From Dermacentor variabilis (taxonomy: Eukaryota > Arthropoda > Arachnida > Ixodida > Ixodidae): 64,000 bases of DNA. The translations under genes were made by a program, and so were the position numbers. Numbering within the stretch: the first letter of the stretch is position 1; each line of letters begins with the position of its first letter. Below are positions 54,690-64,000 of the stretch, piece by piece. Below the pieces are notes generated by a model. That model was not told the DNA's origin and ran no database searches. It worked only from the letters and a program-made list of their open reading frames with translations. The stretch covers positions 868,001 through 932,000 of the forward strand of contig NW_027460390.1 of assembly GCF_050947875.1 (NCBI RefSeq). The letters run 5' to 3'.

Positions 54690-55315
54690 ACTTGAATTGA
54701 TGTTGAGGGTGTTCCTTTTCTGGATACAGCATAATATATTTAGCAAAAAAAGGCACAACGTGAAGCCAGAAAATTTTTAGATTGTGCTTTTTTGACACTG
54801 CTATCCCAACTTTTTTCGTGGTGTCTAGTTGCCATAGATTTCAGATAAATCTTGTAACCTTCAGAACTTGTTTCATTCTGAGGCAAATAAAATTAATTTC
54901 ACAAAACTGGGGTTTAGTGGGCTGTGTTTCTTAGAAAACCATAATTTATCTTCAGATGCATGGTGTAACTTATTATTTGAGCCTATACACACCTAAAGGG
55001 CAGTTGTTGGCACCTAAATAAGACCTAAATGACAGCATTAGTGCCTGTTATAGGCACTTTAAACAGTATATTTATTTGTGCCTAAACGTCCGGTCTCTAG
55101 TGATTACTGAGTAGGTTGCTAGTGGGTGCCCAGTATGCCAAAGCATCAGAGAAAGGCCCTTGTATAGTGATTAGCTACCTGTTTGCCTCAGTAAAGTGAT
55201 TCTCGTTACTTTTGAGTTCCCCCTCATGTATGTGTGCGTGTGCACATTCTCTATGAAGGGCTGTTCTCCTGGCACTTATACTTCTTGCTACATTTTGCTG
55301 CAATTTTTTTTCTAC
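54690..55315. other. no gene recognised
   Basis: AT-rich intron-like sequence. Confidence 0.5.
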
Positions 55316-55320
55316 GGCAG

Positions 55321-55422
55321 TCTGCCGCTAGAAGTTTATACAGTCAGTTCGGAGGACAGCAGTGACAGATCTAGCTGTGATAGGCATTGTCATGATTCAC
55401 CTGTCTTTTTGTTGAAATGCAG
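55321..55422 (+). CDS. candidate internal exon, Ser/Asp-rich
   Basis: Acceptor AATTTTTTTTCTACGGCAG and donor TGCAG|GTATGT are both good. The 102 bp frame is entered with one base and left with two, giving LPLEVYTVSSEDSSDRSSCD followed by RHCHDSPVFLLKC. The splice context is among the best in the window. The family is not recognised. Its incoming phase does not match 50267, so at least one exon would be missing between them if they share a gene. Confidence 0.4.
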
Positions 55423-55429
55423 GTATGTG

Positions 55430-56110
55430 CCGTGCTGTTACATTGCTTTCTTTGTCGGGGATGCCTGATGCCCCTGACCTGTTCAAGATGACTGTTGAAG
55501 ACGTTGTTGACAGTGTGAGTGTCCTTTGTAGACATTTTAATTTGGCCGCCACCATCACAAAAATGTGGTGTCATAGTGTATTGTTGGGAGGGCGGGGGCT
55601 CTGCTCCCATGCTAAAATGTGCAGCTGGCTGCAGCGGCGCTTGGCTGCGTGAGAAAAGCCCTTCGCCAAGCTGCACAGTGGTGTTTTTACATGCGTGTGT
55701 GCAGTTTTGCATGTTGGTTGTGTTGCTAAAAGTGTTAATTAAACGTTGCGTCACTGCCTCTGGTGAGATTTATCTTGGAAATGCTATTGTTTGCAGGGTA
55801 TCCACAACTGCTATGCAAAATCTTTGCAAAGCAGTGCCCTGCATCTACTTAGCATTAAAAAACTAATTCACAGATTGCTTGAAACAAAGTACACTTTGTT
55901 TATTGTGTATAAGAAAATGCAAATTCCAAATGCTTGCATACATTTAGCTGTTTTTTAATGCAATTAACATTCTTAGTATAATTCATGCTTTTTCAGTACC
56001 ATCTATCTATGTCCGTCTCTAACATTTTCCCCAACCCTTGAAAACTTGGTTCACTGGGTGGTCCGTTAGAGATATAATTTATTTGAAGACAGGCCAAGAG
56101 GTCAGCCTGA
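55430..56110. other. no gene recognised
   Basis: No features beyond chance ORFs. Confidence 0.5.
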
Positions 56111-56119
56111 GCTAGCACG

Positions 56120-56330
56120 CGTTAGCCTAGGTAGAGGTAGAGCTCTAGAGGTAACGCACTAGGTAGAGCATTAGGCTGCTGTGCTGATAGAACCAGGTTC
56201 GAAACCAAACCATCAGACCGTCTTGAGTGACTGGGTTTGTGACACTGGCTGTGTGCCACTTTCGATGAACCTCTTTGATGCTACCTTAAGTAACTGGGTA
56301 TGCACCACTGTTTACATGCTCTAGCAGCCA
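56120..56330 (+). repeat. tRNA-like repeat related to the foldback centre
   Basis: TAGGTAGAGCATTAGGCTGC (box A region) and CCAGGTTCGAAACC (box B) are followed by ACTGGGT...GTGCCACTTTCGATGAACCTC and ACTGGGTATGCACCACTG. The reverse complement of 11080-11160 in the foldback centre gives a similar order (GCATCAGGCTGCTGTGCTGA, then GGGTTTAAAACC). No matching acceptor stem, so not a tRNA gene. Confidence 0.6.
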
Positions 56331-56480
56331 TCGTCATCTTCCTCGGCCGCCTTTTATACATGGCACACTCCAGTGTGCGTGCCTTGTGTGCGTGCCTTGT
56401 GTGCGAGCTGCGAGGTTAGAAGAAGAATAAAAAAAAGAGCTTCTTCTGCTCCTGCCATCGGTCTCAACGTTTCTCAGGTC

Positions 56481-57290
56481 TTTCATCCACCTGATGCCCA
56501 GTTCAATCACATTCACATCGACATTTTTGGCCAGCAGCCACCCTCGCGAGGTGCTTGCTACATACATGTCTAGACCATTATACCCACCGGCCTGAAGCAT
56601 TTCCTCTCACTGACATAAAGGCACTTACAGTGGCTCCTGCATTTGTCAGGGGCTGGATCTCGCATTTCAGATGCCCCAGTGTTGTCACGACTGATTGCGC
56701 CTGACAGTTCGAATGTGATCTCTTCCATAAACTCGCATGCCTGCTTGGCGCCCACCATATCCATACTACCGAGTATCACTCATCGGCAAATGGAATGGTT
56801 GGGCGCCTTCACCGTCAACTCAAAGCCGCCTTGATGGCCCCCCAGGCTTGCTCTGCTTGGGCTGAAGACCTTCCTTTCGTCCTGCTAGGTGCGCTCCTCT
56901 TTCAAGGAAGACCTCTGCTGCACAGCTGCGAAGCTGATCTATGGCACAACATTGTGGTTGCCTGGTAATTTTTTCGCACCAGCTACTGCTGCCACGCCCG
57001 ATCCAGACAGCTATGTTCAGCAGCTGTGCTTCCTGTTTGCACGCTTGCGTCCTTGCCCTAGTAGAGTTGCATCCTCCAGTAATGCTTCTGTCAACAAAGA
57101 CATGCCCACAGTGAGCCACGTTTTCATACACCGCAAAGGCATCCGGCCATCTCTTACGCCGCCCTATGATGGCCCTTTCAAGGAACTCAAGCAGACAGAA
57201 AAAACTGCTACCATTGACCTCAACGGACATGAAGTCATGGCGATAGACAGGGTCAAATCAGCCTTCCTAGTGACCTCGTCGTCATTATCC
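56481..57290 (+). pseudogene. Ty3/gypsy integrase relic
   Basis: Read in two frames, it gives the catalytic core in order: FNHIHIDIFGQQPPSRG (first Asp, ~56500), then VRGWISHFRCPSVVTTDCA and QFECDLFHKL (second Asp, ~56690), then TTEYHSSANGMVGRLHRQLK near 56790, where the catalytic Glu is Gly. The C-terminal domain is open from 56889: RSSFKEDLCCTAAKLIYGTT, LPGNFFAP, then HVFIHRKGIRPSLTPPYDGP and ATIDLNGHEVMAIDRVKSAF. An in-frame TGA follows the second Asp. It belongs to a different gypsy lineage from the element at 13.7 kb. No LTR could be assigned. Confidence 0.85.
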
Positions 57291-57379
57291 GCTTTCAACG
57301 ACTTTACAACCGCTGAAACAGCAGATCTACCCAATCACCCGCCCCGCAGGGGCGTCTATGTCAGCAGGAGTTTGGTTTG

Positions 57380-57832
57380 TTGTGACACCACGCACCTGAG
57401 CACACAAGGGTTGGACCCTCCCGCGTCTAACTGTGCGCTGCTCAGCCGTGTCTACAGAAAAGGGGATCCTGGGGATTGAGCAAATGCCGGGCATTTAAAA
57501 CTTTACGGTTCCTCAGCGGCGGTAACACACCCCTTTGGCCTCGGCTTCATGTAGACGGCACCCTTGGACTCTGAACCACCCGGGAAAAATCGGTAGTTGC
57601 CTTTTCCCGTCTCTATCTCCCTCAAACATTCGTCTTTTTCTCACTTTCCATCTTTTCTGTCTCCTACTCATTTCTTTATTTCTTCCGAGCCAACCTAGGT
57701 TATGTCATCTTTGGTTACAGTGGCTGTGTACAGCTGGCGTTGGCAGGCCTTGTTTAAACACAAATCCTGTCACGTCCCCTTGTTGGGCTCCATGGTCGGT
57801 GGCTGGCACCGCTGCTGAAACATATGTTACAC
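57380..57832 (+). promoter_or_regulatory. LINE 5' UTR / internal promoter region
   Basis: Non-coding leader before ORF1, with GGTTCCTCAGCGGCGG, GACTCTGAACCACCCGG and GGCTCCATGGTCGGTGGC segments. I recall such leaders upstream of tick LINE ORF1s. The junction with the gypsy relic is not sharp. Confidence 0.5.
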
Positions 57833-59053
57833 ATGGCTAGCTTTTTCCCCCCACTCCCTGATCGCCCTCAGAAAAGAGGGCGCACCGAAGATGTTTTCAA
57901 ATTTTTTGGCAACCGATTACAAAGCTTTCCCCGATTCCACGTCATCCATTCTGACAAACCTGAAAAGACAATGAGAATGATTTCACTTTTCCTAGTGTCA
58001 AAGTGTCTTACCGAAGCACTTGGCGCAGGTTACAAGGCATCAAAGATGGCTAGTGGAGATCTCCTTCTGGAACTCCGCAATACGAAACAACATGAAAGGC
58101 TTCCTAACCTAGTTACATTCGGAGAAATTCCAGTCGCAATATCCCCACACAGAACTATGAACATCAGCCGTGATGTCTCTGATGATGACCTAATGGAGCT
58201 GACAGAAGCTGAACTGCTGGAAGGCTGGACCGAGCAGAATTTTTATCAATGTTAAGTGAATTATGCTAAGGCGTGATGGTAAGGAGATCAAAACAAAGTA
58301 TCTAATACTTACTTTTGGCTCAAGTATCCCGCCTGAGACAATCTAGACAGGCTATGTAAAGCTACGTGTCAGACCCTATGTCCCAAACCCTCTTCAATGC
58401 TTTAAATGCCAGCGTTTCGGCCACAGTTCCCAGAACTGCTGAGGTCAACAGACATGTGCTAAATGTAGTGCTGGAGATCATGCCTCTGAAAATTGCGAAA
58501 GCGCTCCACACTGTGTCAACTGTGATGGCAAACATGCCACATACTTGCGATCGTGCCCGTCACGGAAAAAAAAAGAAAAAGAAATTGTGACGATAAAAGT
58601 CAAAGAGAATATTTCATTCAAAGAAGCACACAGGCGGGTTTCCTACCTGCCCAAGAGCAGCTTTGCTGATATGGCGCCTCAGGGGGCAGCGCCACAACGG
58701 CCTCTGGTGGCTGTCCAAACCACACTCAGTGAAGCGGCAGTGACGCCATACCCCCCCCCCCCCCATCCCCGGCGGCTGCAGCTAGCACTGCTCAGCCGCC
58801 CCAGCAGAAGAGGCCATCTGCCTATGGGATGGTGCCCTCAAAGGTTTCGTTTACGGAGACGAGGCCTTCCCATCAAATGCAGCACTCGCAAGAGTGCCTG
58901 TCCAGCGCCTCGAAAGAGGCGATGGACACAACCAGCCAGACGGTGCCGCTAGCACCTAAGGAGCGGCGAGATTCTCGCAAGGGCTCAAAAAAAAAAAAAG
59001 AAAAAAAAGAAAAACACTGCATCACGCCGCCCGGAAAGTGCTCTGTGAGCTAA
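57833..59053 (+). pseudogene. LINE ORF1, gag-like RNA-binding protein
   Basis: Starts MASFFPPLPDRPQKRGRTED. The first part (to the stop at 58255) includes RMISLFLVSKCLTEALGAGY and LLLELRNTKQHERL, the RRM-like region of Jockey-group ORF1 proteins. In a second frame come three CCHC knuckles at about 58390-58560: CFKCQRFGHSSQNC, CAKCSAGDHASENC and CVNCDGKHATYLRSC, then a Lys-rich run and a Pro-rich part. The C-terminus (MDTTSQTVPLAPKERRDS and a Lys run) ends at 59053. Stops at 58255 and after the first knuckle, plus frame changes, inactivate it. It would bind LINE RNA during retrotransposition. Confidence 0.8.
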
Positions 59054-59334
59054 CTCCTCTTTCTTAAACACACAGCTCAAAAACCACATTCAACATGGAT
59101 ACACAAATAATACTCTGGAATGTCAGAGGTCTCCTGCACAATCTTGATGACATTAAAGAACTCCTACATAGGTATATCCCAAAGCTGCTGTGTGTTCAAG
59201 AAACACACCTCAAACATATGCAAATAAATTTCCTTCGACAATATGCTATTTTTCGTAAAGACCGTGATGACACTATCATGTCATCCAGTGGTGTTGCTAT
59301 CATTGTCGACAGGGGTGTTGCTTGCCGGGAATTA

Positions 59335-60531
59335 CCGTATTTACACGATTGTAAGTCGACTCGAATGTAAGTTGACCCCCCCATATTGCATGACAGGAAA
59401 AAAAAAGAAAGAGGGAGAGCATACCCGAGGGCACATTCGATAATGAAAATTTATTATTAGCTGACATGGTCACTGGACTACTCATATTCACTAGCGCTGC
59501 CATCGTCATCGTTGCTACGGTCCCACAGCGCGTCATCGTCCCGCGAAATTTCACATTTGGCAAATGACCGCACCACGACCTCTTGTGGAACAGCAGCCCA
59601 CGCCGAATGCACCCAACCACACGCAGCTGTCAGGGAGGCTCTTTTGACAGGTCCGGTTGGCGTAATTTCGCAGTCTTCTGCCGCCAGCCACTCGTTGTAC
59701 TCACGGTGGAGCAGGTCCTTAAAAGGCGAAGATCCGGGCTTGTTTCATGACCATGTCGCACTTCACTGGCAGGGACTGATTGCGCATTTCAGCGACGTAC
59801 GCTGCAAGCTTAGCCTACAGCTCCGGAAAGCGCCCAGACTTTGGCATGTGGGAAATTCCTCACTTGCCATCACAGGTAAAAATTTCGCTTTGCTGCAGTC
59901 GCCACTCTCGCACCACCCGTTCAGAAACATTGAACTTGCAACCCGCTGCGCAGTGGTTTGTTTCTTCGGTGTAAAGGATGGCAGCCCTATTGAACGCTGC
60001 TGTGAACGAGTGCCGAATGATTATTGGGCCTGGAGCACTCATGACGACTGAGGAAGCATAGAAGTAGCACGTAGCTGGCAGTCAAGTGGAACGCGTCAAA
60101 CCAATGCCTTTCGTCAAACTATAGAGAAAGCTAAGCGCAACAGGCAAAGAGAAACCCGCGAGCGGTGTCTTCTCTTCCATGAACTACCGATGCTCCCCAT
60201 TGCTCCCCGCAAGTGCCGCCGTTCTGAGGGTGCCACTGCGAATGGAACAGCGGCACTTCCATCAACTATCGACACCCCCTTATTAGTGTTGTGTGCATTG
60301 TAAAACTCTCAAAAATGTAGAAAAACCCTTCCAAAAAGCGAACAAACACGCGGAATAGTGAAAAGCTACGGGTAGGGCCATAGAGCAAACATAAAATTGT
60401 AATTATGTTGTAGCTCCCGTTGGTCTTGCTTTTTTGGCTGTGCCATGTTTTGGTTTCGATTGTAGGTCGACCCCCAACTTCAGATTTTCAAATTTTAAAA
60501 AAGTGGTTGACTTACAATTGTGTAAATATGG
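59335..60531 (-). mobile_element. pogo-type DNA element inserted in LINE ORF2
   Basis: Inverted ends CCGTATTTACACGATTGTAA (left) and TTACAATTGTGTAAATATGG (right), with TA on both outer sides. The subterminal parts AAGTCGACTC and GTCGACCCCC recur. The 1.2 kb body encodes only the two ends of a transposase on the minus strand. Confidence 0.85.
59478..60042 (-). pseudogene. internally deleted pogo transposase: HTH plus C-terminal tail, no DDE
   Basis: From 60042 downward the frame reads HSFTAAFNRAAILYTEETNH, then CAAGCKFNVSERVVREWRLQ (psq-like HTH), then in a second frame SGRFPEL and AKLAAYVAEMRNQSLPVKCD (start of the CENP-B-type HTH). Next, with no catalytic domain between, comes DLLHREYNEWLAAEDCEITP, then WVHSAWAAVPQEVVVRSFAK and an acidic end (SNDDDGSASEYE) before the stop at 59478. 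The W-AW--VP-E---SF-KC pattern is the C-terminal tail of pogo-type transposases. The element could bind but not cut DNA, and stops make even that unlikely. Confidence 0.75.
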
Positions 60532-61499
60532 TAAAACTTCATACACCCCTAGGGGCAGTTGCTGTCTGAAGGGTGTTGTTTGACATGCTGGTCACTATCA
60601 GCTCTGTATACATCCTTCCAAATTATCAACTTACTAAAACCGAATTTCAAAACTACATACATGAACTTCCCGCGCCATGCAAAGTTGTCGGAGATTTAAA
60701 TGCACATAACCCTTTGTGGGGAGACTCTCGTGATCCGAGAGGTCGCGTAATTGAAAACTCTTTTTTTCCTCAGGAGCATGTATACTTAATAAAAACGAGC
60801 CGACGTACCATAGCGTGGCACATAATACATACTCCTCCACAGATTTAGCATAGTGTCGAGTACACTCATGCCGTACCTTGAGTGGTCCATTCTCAAGAAT
60901 CCCTTTGGGAGCGACCACTTCCCAATTGTGTTAAACTTAACAAAACAAAATGGATGCCTGCCACACGCTTCCCTCCCCGGTGGAAGGTTGAATCAGTTAA
61001 CTGGGAACTTTTCCGAGAGCTAACACATATAATCCGGGATGAAGTCGATTCTTTTGATGTAGACGAAGCTGTGGCATATATTACTGGCTTTATAATTGAG
61101 GCTGTGACAAAATGCATTCGTGAAACGAACGGACTGTCGAATAAGCATCGTATCCCATGGTGGAATGAAGAATGTAAAAAAGCATGGAAAAACCAAAACA
61201 AGGCTTGGGGACGACTTCGCGACTTTCCAACTGCCGAAAACTTGATTAGTTTTAAACAAATAAAGGCTCAGGGTAGAAGAACATGTCGACATGCTAAAAG
61301 GGAGAGTTGGGAGAAGTACATCTCTGGTATAACTTCCTACAGGGACGAGACGAAAGTCTGGAATAGGGTGATTAAATTAGTAGGCCAGCAGACCCTTAGT
61401 AAGTATCCAAGGTGATAGCCTGGAAGATCAGGCAGATTGTCTAGGCGAACCCTTTGAATATGTTTCGAGTGCATCGCACGATAAGAATGGGAAGAGAAA

Positions 61500-62890
61500 C
61501 AGCCCCTTAATCAACTCATCTAGTGAGGCTTACAATCGTCCATTTAGCTTAGCTGAACTTAAGGCGTCGCTCGCTTGTTGCAACAACTCGGCGCCAGGTG
61601 GTGATCGCATTATGTATGAAATGATTAGATACCTATACCCTGAAGCAGTGAAAATGCTCCTATCTCTTTTCAATGTCCTGTGGGCAGCTGGGTATATTCC
61701 TTCCTCGTGGAAAGAAGCCATAGTCATCCCGATACTTAAACAAGGCAAAGACCCGTCCTTAGCCAGCAGCTACAGGCCAATAGCACTAACAAGCTGTCTG
61801 TGCAAGCTGTATGAAAAAAATGATAAACCAGCGCTTAATCTCTTTCCTAGAAAATAGCAAAATACTAGACCCTTTCCAGTGTGGGTTCCGAGAAAGTAGG
61901 TCGACAATGGACCACCTTGTTCGCATCGAGGCAAACATTAGAGATGCGTTTATACATGAGCAGTCCTTACTTTCAGTATTTCTAGATTTAGAGAAAGCAT
62001 ACGATACGACATGGCGCTTCTGGATTTTGTGAGATCTTTCCGCGATGGGGCTCCGTGGAAATATGTTAAACACAGTGGTTGGACTTATCCAACTGCATGT
62101 TTCGTGTAAGAGTGGGCAATGCTTTATCTAGAACGTTCACCCAGGAGACTAGCACGCCACAAGAGGTGTGCTTAGTTGCGCACTGTTTATTGTAAAAATG
62201 AACTCCCTGTATACAGTCATTTCATGCACAATGTTTTATTCTGTCTATGTCGATCACGTACAGATAAGTTTTAAATTGTATAACATTGCGATCTGCGAAT
62301 GACAGGTACAGCTTACATTAAACAAATTGTCTAAATGGGCGGATGCTAATGGCTTTAAAATAAATTGCCACAAAAGTATGTGTATACTGTTTTCAAACAA
62401 AAGAGGCATAACACTATGTAGTGCCAAAACTCACCATCAATCGAGAGGAACTCTCTGTGAGCAGGGAACACAAATTCGTGGGAATAATTCTAGACTCTAA
62501 GCTTACCTTCATCCCCCAACTTAAATATCTGAAGGCAAAATGTTTGAAGATGATGAATATTTTAAATATTCTGCCTCGCACAACTTGGGGTAGTGATCAA
62601 AAATGTCTCCTGAACTTGTACAGGAGCCTTGTCCGCTCTCGTTTTGACTATGGTGCTATAATCTATCATTCTGCAACGCCGATCGCGCTAAAGATCCTAG
62701 ACCCTGTGCACCACCTAGGTGTCCACCTAGCGACCGGTGCTTTCAGGAGAAGCCCTGTAGAAAGTCTCTATGTAGAATCAAACGAGTGGTCACTCCATCT
62801 ACAGAGGTCATATTCCAGCTTCACATATTATCTGAAAGTAAACTCAAATCCTGAACATTCTTGTTACAGAACTGTAAACAATGTGTCCTG
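61500..62890 (+). pseudogene. LINE ORF2, reverse transcriptase
   Basis: RT motifs in order: LAELKASLACCNNSAPGGDR near 61560, SSWKEAIVIPILKQGKDPSL and YRPIALTSCLCKLYEK near 61700-61810, INQRLISFLENSKILDPFQC and GFRESRSTMDHLVRIEANIR, VFLDLEKAYDTTW (motif A) near 61980, FTQETSTPQ before the PQG region near 62140, and SVYVDHVQISF (motif C, normally YVDD, here YVDH) near 62245. The thumb region has EHKFVGIILDSKLTFIPQLK near 62470. Frameshifts at about 61812, 62030, 62160 and 62420, plus the D-to-H change, inactivate it. Confidence 0.85.
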
Positions 62891-62933
62891 AGCCATACCT
62901 TTTAATAATCGGCCTACAGCCAGGCAGCCGTTC

Positions 62934-63980
62934 TTGCTCCGTGTAAGGAATTTTAGTGAAGAAATGTGTGTCCCACTTGTAGAACACTATTTAATGCTTC
63001 CAGCGAAGCCGTCACCACCGTGGCAGCGGCAGCTCGTGGAATGTGACATGGCGTTTATTGAAGTCAGTAAGCGTGCCCCTAAGTTGCACATTCGAATGCA
63101 CTTCCTAGAACTTATATCGAAGTACTGCTGCCCGGAGTTTTACAGCGATGCATCTAAGTCCCAAGCCGGCATTTCTTACGCAGCAGTCAGTCCGTCCTTT
63201 TCGGACTCTGGCATTCCGCATGCGCTAACAAGTATCTTTACAGCTGAAGCCTATGCAGTATTATCGGCTGTGAAAGACATAAAACAATTAAAACTAGGAA
63301 AGTCAATTATATATACCGACTCTCTGAGCATTGTTAAGGCATTAGTATCGCTAAAGATGTGCAAAAATCCTGTAATTAATAATCTTTATACACTCTTGTG
63401 TGCTGTTTATGCTTGCAATCAACATGTCGTTATACGCTGGGTGCCAGGGCACAGAGGCATTGAGGGTAATGTGCTCGCTGACGAAATCGCCACATCCACA
63501 GCAACAAAAGATTTCAACTCTTCCATAGTGGTCCCTGCCATAGATTTGAGACCTTTCATTCGCAAAAAATTAAGAGACTGTTGGCAACGCTTGTGGGACT
63601 CCCAAACTGCGAATAAACTTCACTTAATCAGGCCACATTTAAGCACTTCCCCATCTATAATAAAACGACGAGAACCTGATGTCGCGTTCTGTCTACTAAG
63701 AATAGGGCACACATACAGTAGACACAACTTCTTGCTGACTGGTGATGAACCTCCTACATGTGGTAGATGTGGTAAAAGACTGAGGGTCATCGATGTCCTT
63801 GTGGAGTGTAGGGAAACAGAATGCGACAGGAAAAAGCACTTTCCCTTGGCGTATCGACACCATATCCCATTACATCCAGCACAATTACTCAGCACGAGCC
63901 CATTATTCGACACCAGATCAGTTTTGAATCATTTAAATGACATTCCTACATTGCACATTATCCGTCCAAATGTTAAGTAG
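62934..63980 (+). CDS. LINE ORF2, RNase H and C-terminal domain (open fragment)
   Basis: A 348-codon open frame. RNase H signatures appear in order: CCPEFYSDASKSQAGISYAA (first Asp), SIFTAEAYAVLSAVKDIK (Glu), SIIYTDSLSIVKAL (second Asp) and VIRWVPGHRGIEGNVLADEI (His and last Asp). All four catalytic acidic residues are present. A Cys-rich C-terminus follows (PPTCGRCGKRLRVIDVLVEC), then NHLNDIPTLHIIRP before the stop. Presence of RNase H favours the I-like branch over Jockey proper. Although open, it lacks its own start as part of a broken ORF2. Confidence 0.85.
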   Translation: MLRVRNFSEEMCVPLVEHYLMLPAKPSPPWQRQLVECDMAFIEVSKRAPKLHIRMHFLELISKYCCPEFYSDASKSQAGISYAAVSPSFSDSGIPHALTSIFTAEAYAVLSAVKDIKQLKLGKSIIYTDSLSIVKALVSLKMCKNPVINNLYTLLCAVYACNQHVVIRWVPGHRGIEGNVLADEIATSTATKDFNSSIVVPAIDLRPFIRKKLRDCWQRLWDSQTANKLHLIRPHLSTSPSIIKRREPDVAFCLLRIGHTYSRHNFLLTGDEPPTCGRCGKRLRVIDVLVECRETECDRKKHFPLAYRHHIPLHPAQLLSTSPLFDTRSVLNHLNDIPTLHIIRPNVK

Positions 63981-64000
63981 TACGGCTTCTTACCAGAGGC

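Larger units (their letters stand above)
59095..61415 (+). pseudogene. LINE ORF2, AP endonuclease and linker (interrupted)
   Basis: Begins MDTQIILWNVRGLLHNLDDI, with LLCVQETHL (metal-binding Glu) and SSSGVAIIVDRGVACREL, and is cut at 59334 by the pogo element. It resumes at 60534 with KLHTPLGAVAV; removing the insert and one TA restores the frame across the break. Then SSVYILPNYQLTKTEFQNYI and VVGDLNAHNPLWGD (the endonuclease GDxNAH motif) at about 60690, then the linker (KHRIPWWNEECKKAWKNQNK near 61140). A TGA at 60566-60568 and frame changes near 60560 and 60850 break it. Confidence 0.8.
57380..63980 (+). mobile_element. I/Jockey-type LINE, dead, interrupted by a pogo element
   Basis: 5' UTR, an ORF1 with three CCHC knuckles, and an ORF2 with AP endonuclease, RT and RNase H lie in order on the plus strand. 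ORF2 is interrupted at 59335-60531 by a DNA transposon and carries several frameshifts. The last frame stops at 63978-63980; the 3' UTR and tail lie beyond the window edge. Confidence 0.85.

Overview
The window looks like nuclear DNA of a hard tick (Ixodidae, probably a metastriate such as Rhipicephalus, Dermacentor, Amblyomma or Haemaphysalis). It carries three copies of a tRNA-headed SINE of the kind I know from those genera, a ~500 bp dispersed repeat in three copies, BEL/Pao and Ty3/gypsy LTR elements, I/Jockey-type LINEs, a Penelope-like element and many pogo/Tigger-type DNA elements. I see no operons, Shine-Dalgarno sites or CRISPR. The genus is inferred from repeat content I remember, not from a database match.

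Layout. 0-5 kb: a gypsy-like LTR, one exon-like ORF and one copy of the dispersed repeat. 5.3-7.3 kb: a head-to-head palindromic Penelope-like insertion with two GIY-YIG ORFs and hammerhead-like motifs. 7.3-9 kb: a tRNA-headed repeat and a second exon-like ORF. 10-11.6 kb: a foldback element with a SINE nested in one arm. 13.2-15.5 kb: a pogo-like MITE, then a gypsy element reduced to gag plus an integrase tail between two LTRs. 15.9-21.2 kb: dispersed repeat, SINE, Penelope fragment, tRNA-bearing repeat, pogo remnant and a 79 bp tandem repeat. 22-26.4 kb: a Tc1-like MITE, possible promoter sequence, a small unrecognised ORF, a possible first exon ending in ATG|GTGAGT, and a 119 bp palindrome. 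26.8-28.5 kb: a dead LINE on the minus strand. 31.5 kb: a GC-rich exon-like ORF. 32.9-35 kb: a Tigger-type transposon with both TIRs. 36.7-37.3 kb: the 3' end of another LINE with a duplicated 3' UTR. 37.7-41.2 kb: dispersed repeat, a short exon-like segment, an LTR-like sequence and a pogo derivative. 42.9-48.6 kb: a decayed BEL/Pao element with a LINE tail in its 3' LTR. 50-55.4 kb: a palindrome, exon-like segments, a SINE and an AT-rich TTAA-flanked element. 56.1-64 kb: a gypsy integrase relic followed by an I/Jockey LINE whose ORF2 holds an internally deleted pogo element.

Function. Almost every recognisable coding sequence belongs to a mobile element, and nearly all are inactivated by stops, frameshifts or lost catalytic residues. 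Host-gene evidence is limited to short plus-strand exon-like segments with plausible splice sites (1.9, 8.4, 28.9, 31.5, 38.3, 50.2 and 55.3 kb) and one small ORF at 24.2 kb. Several segments are phase-compatible, so much of the window could be intron of one or more plus-strand genes that I cannot name. Nested insertions give a relative order: SINE into foldback arm, LINE tail into BEL LTR, pogo element into LINE ORF2.
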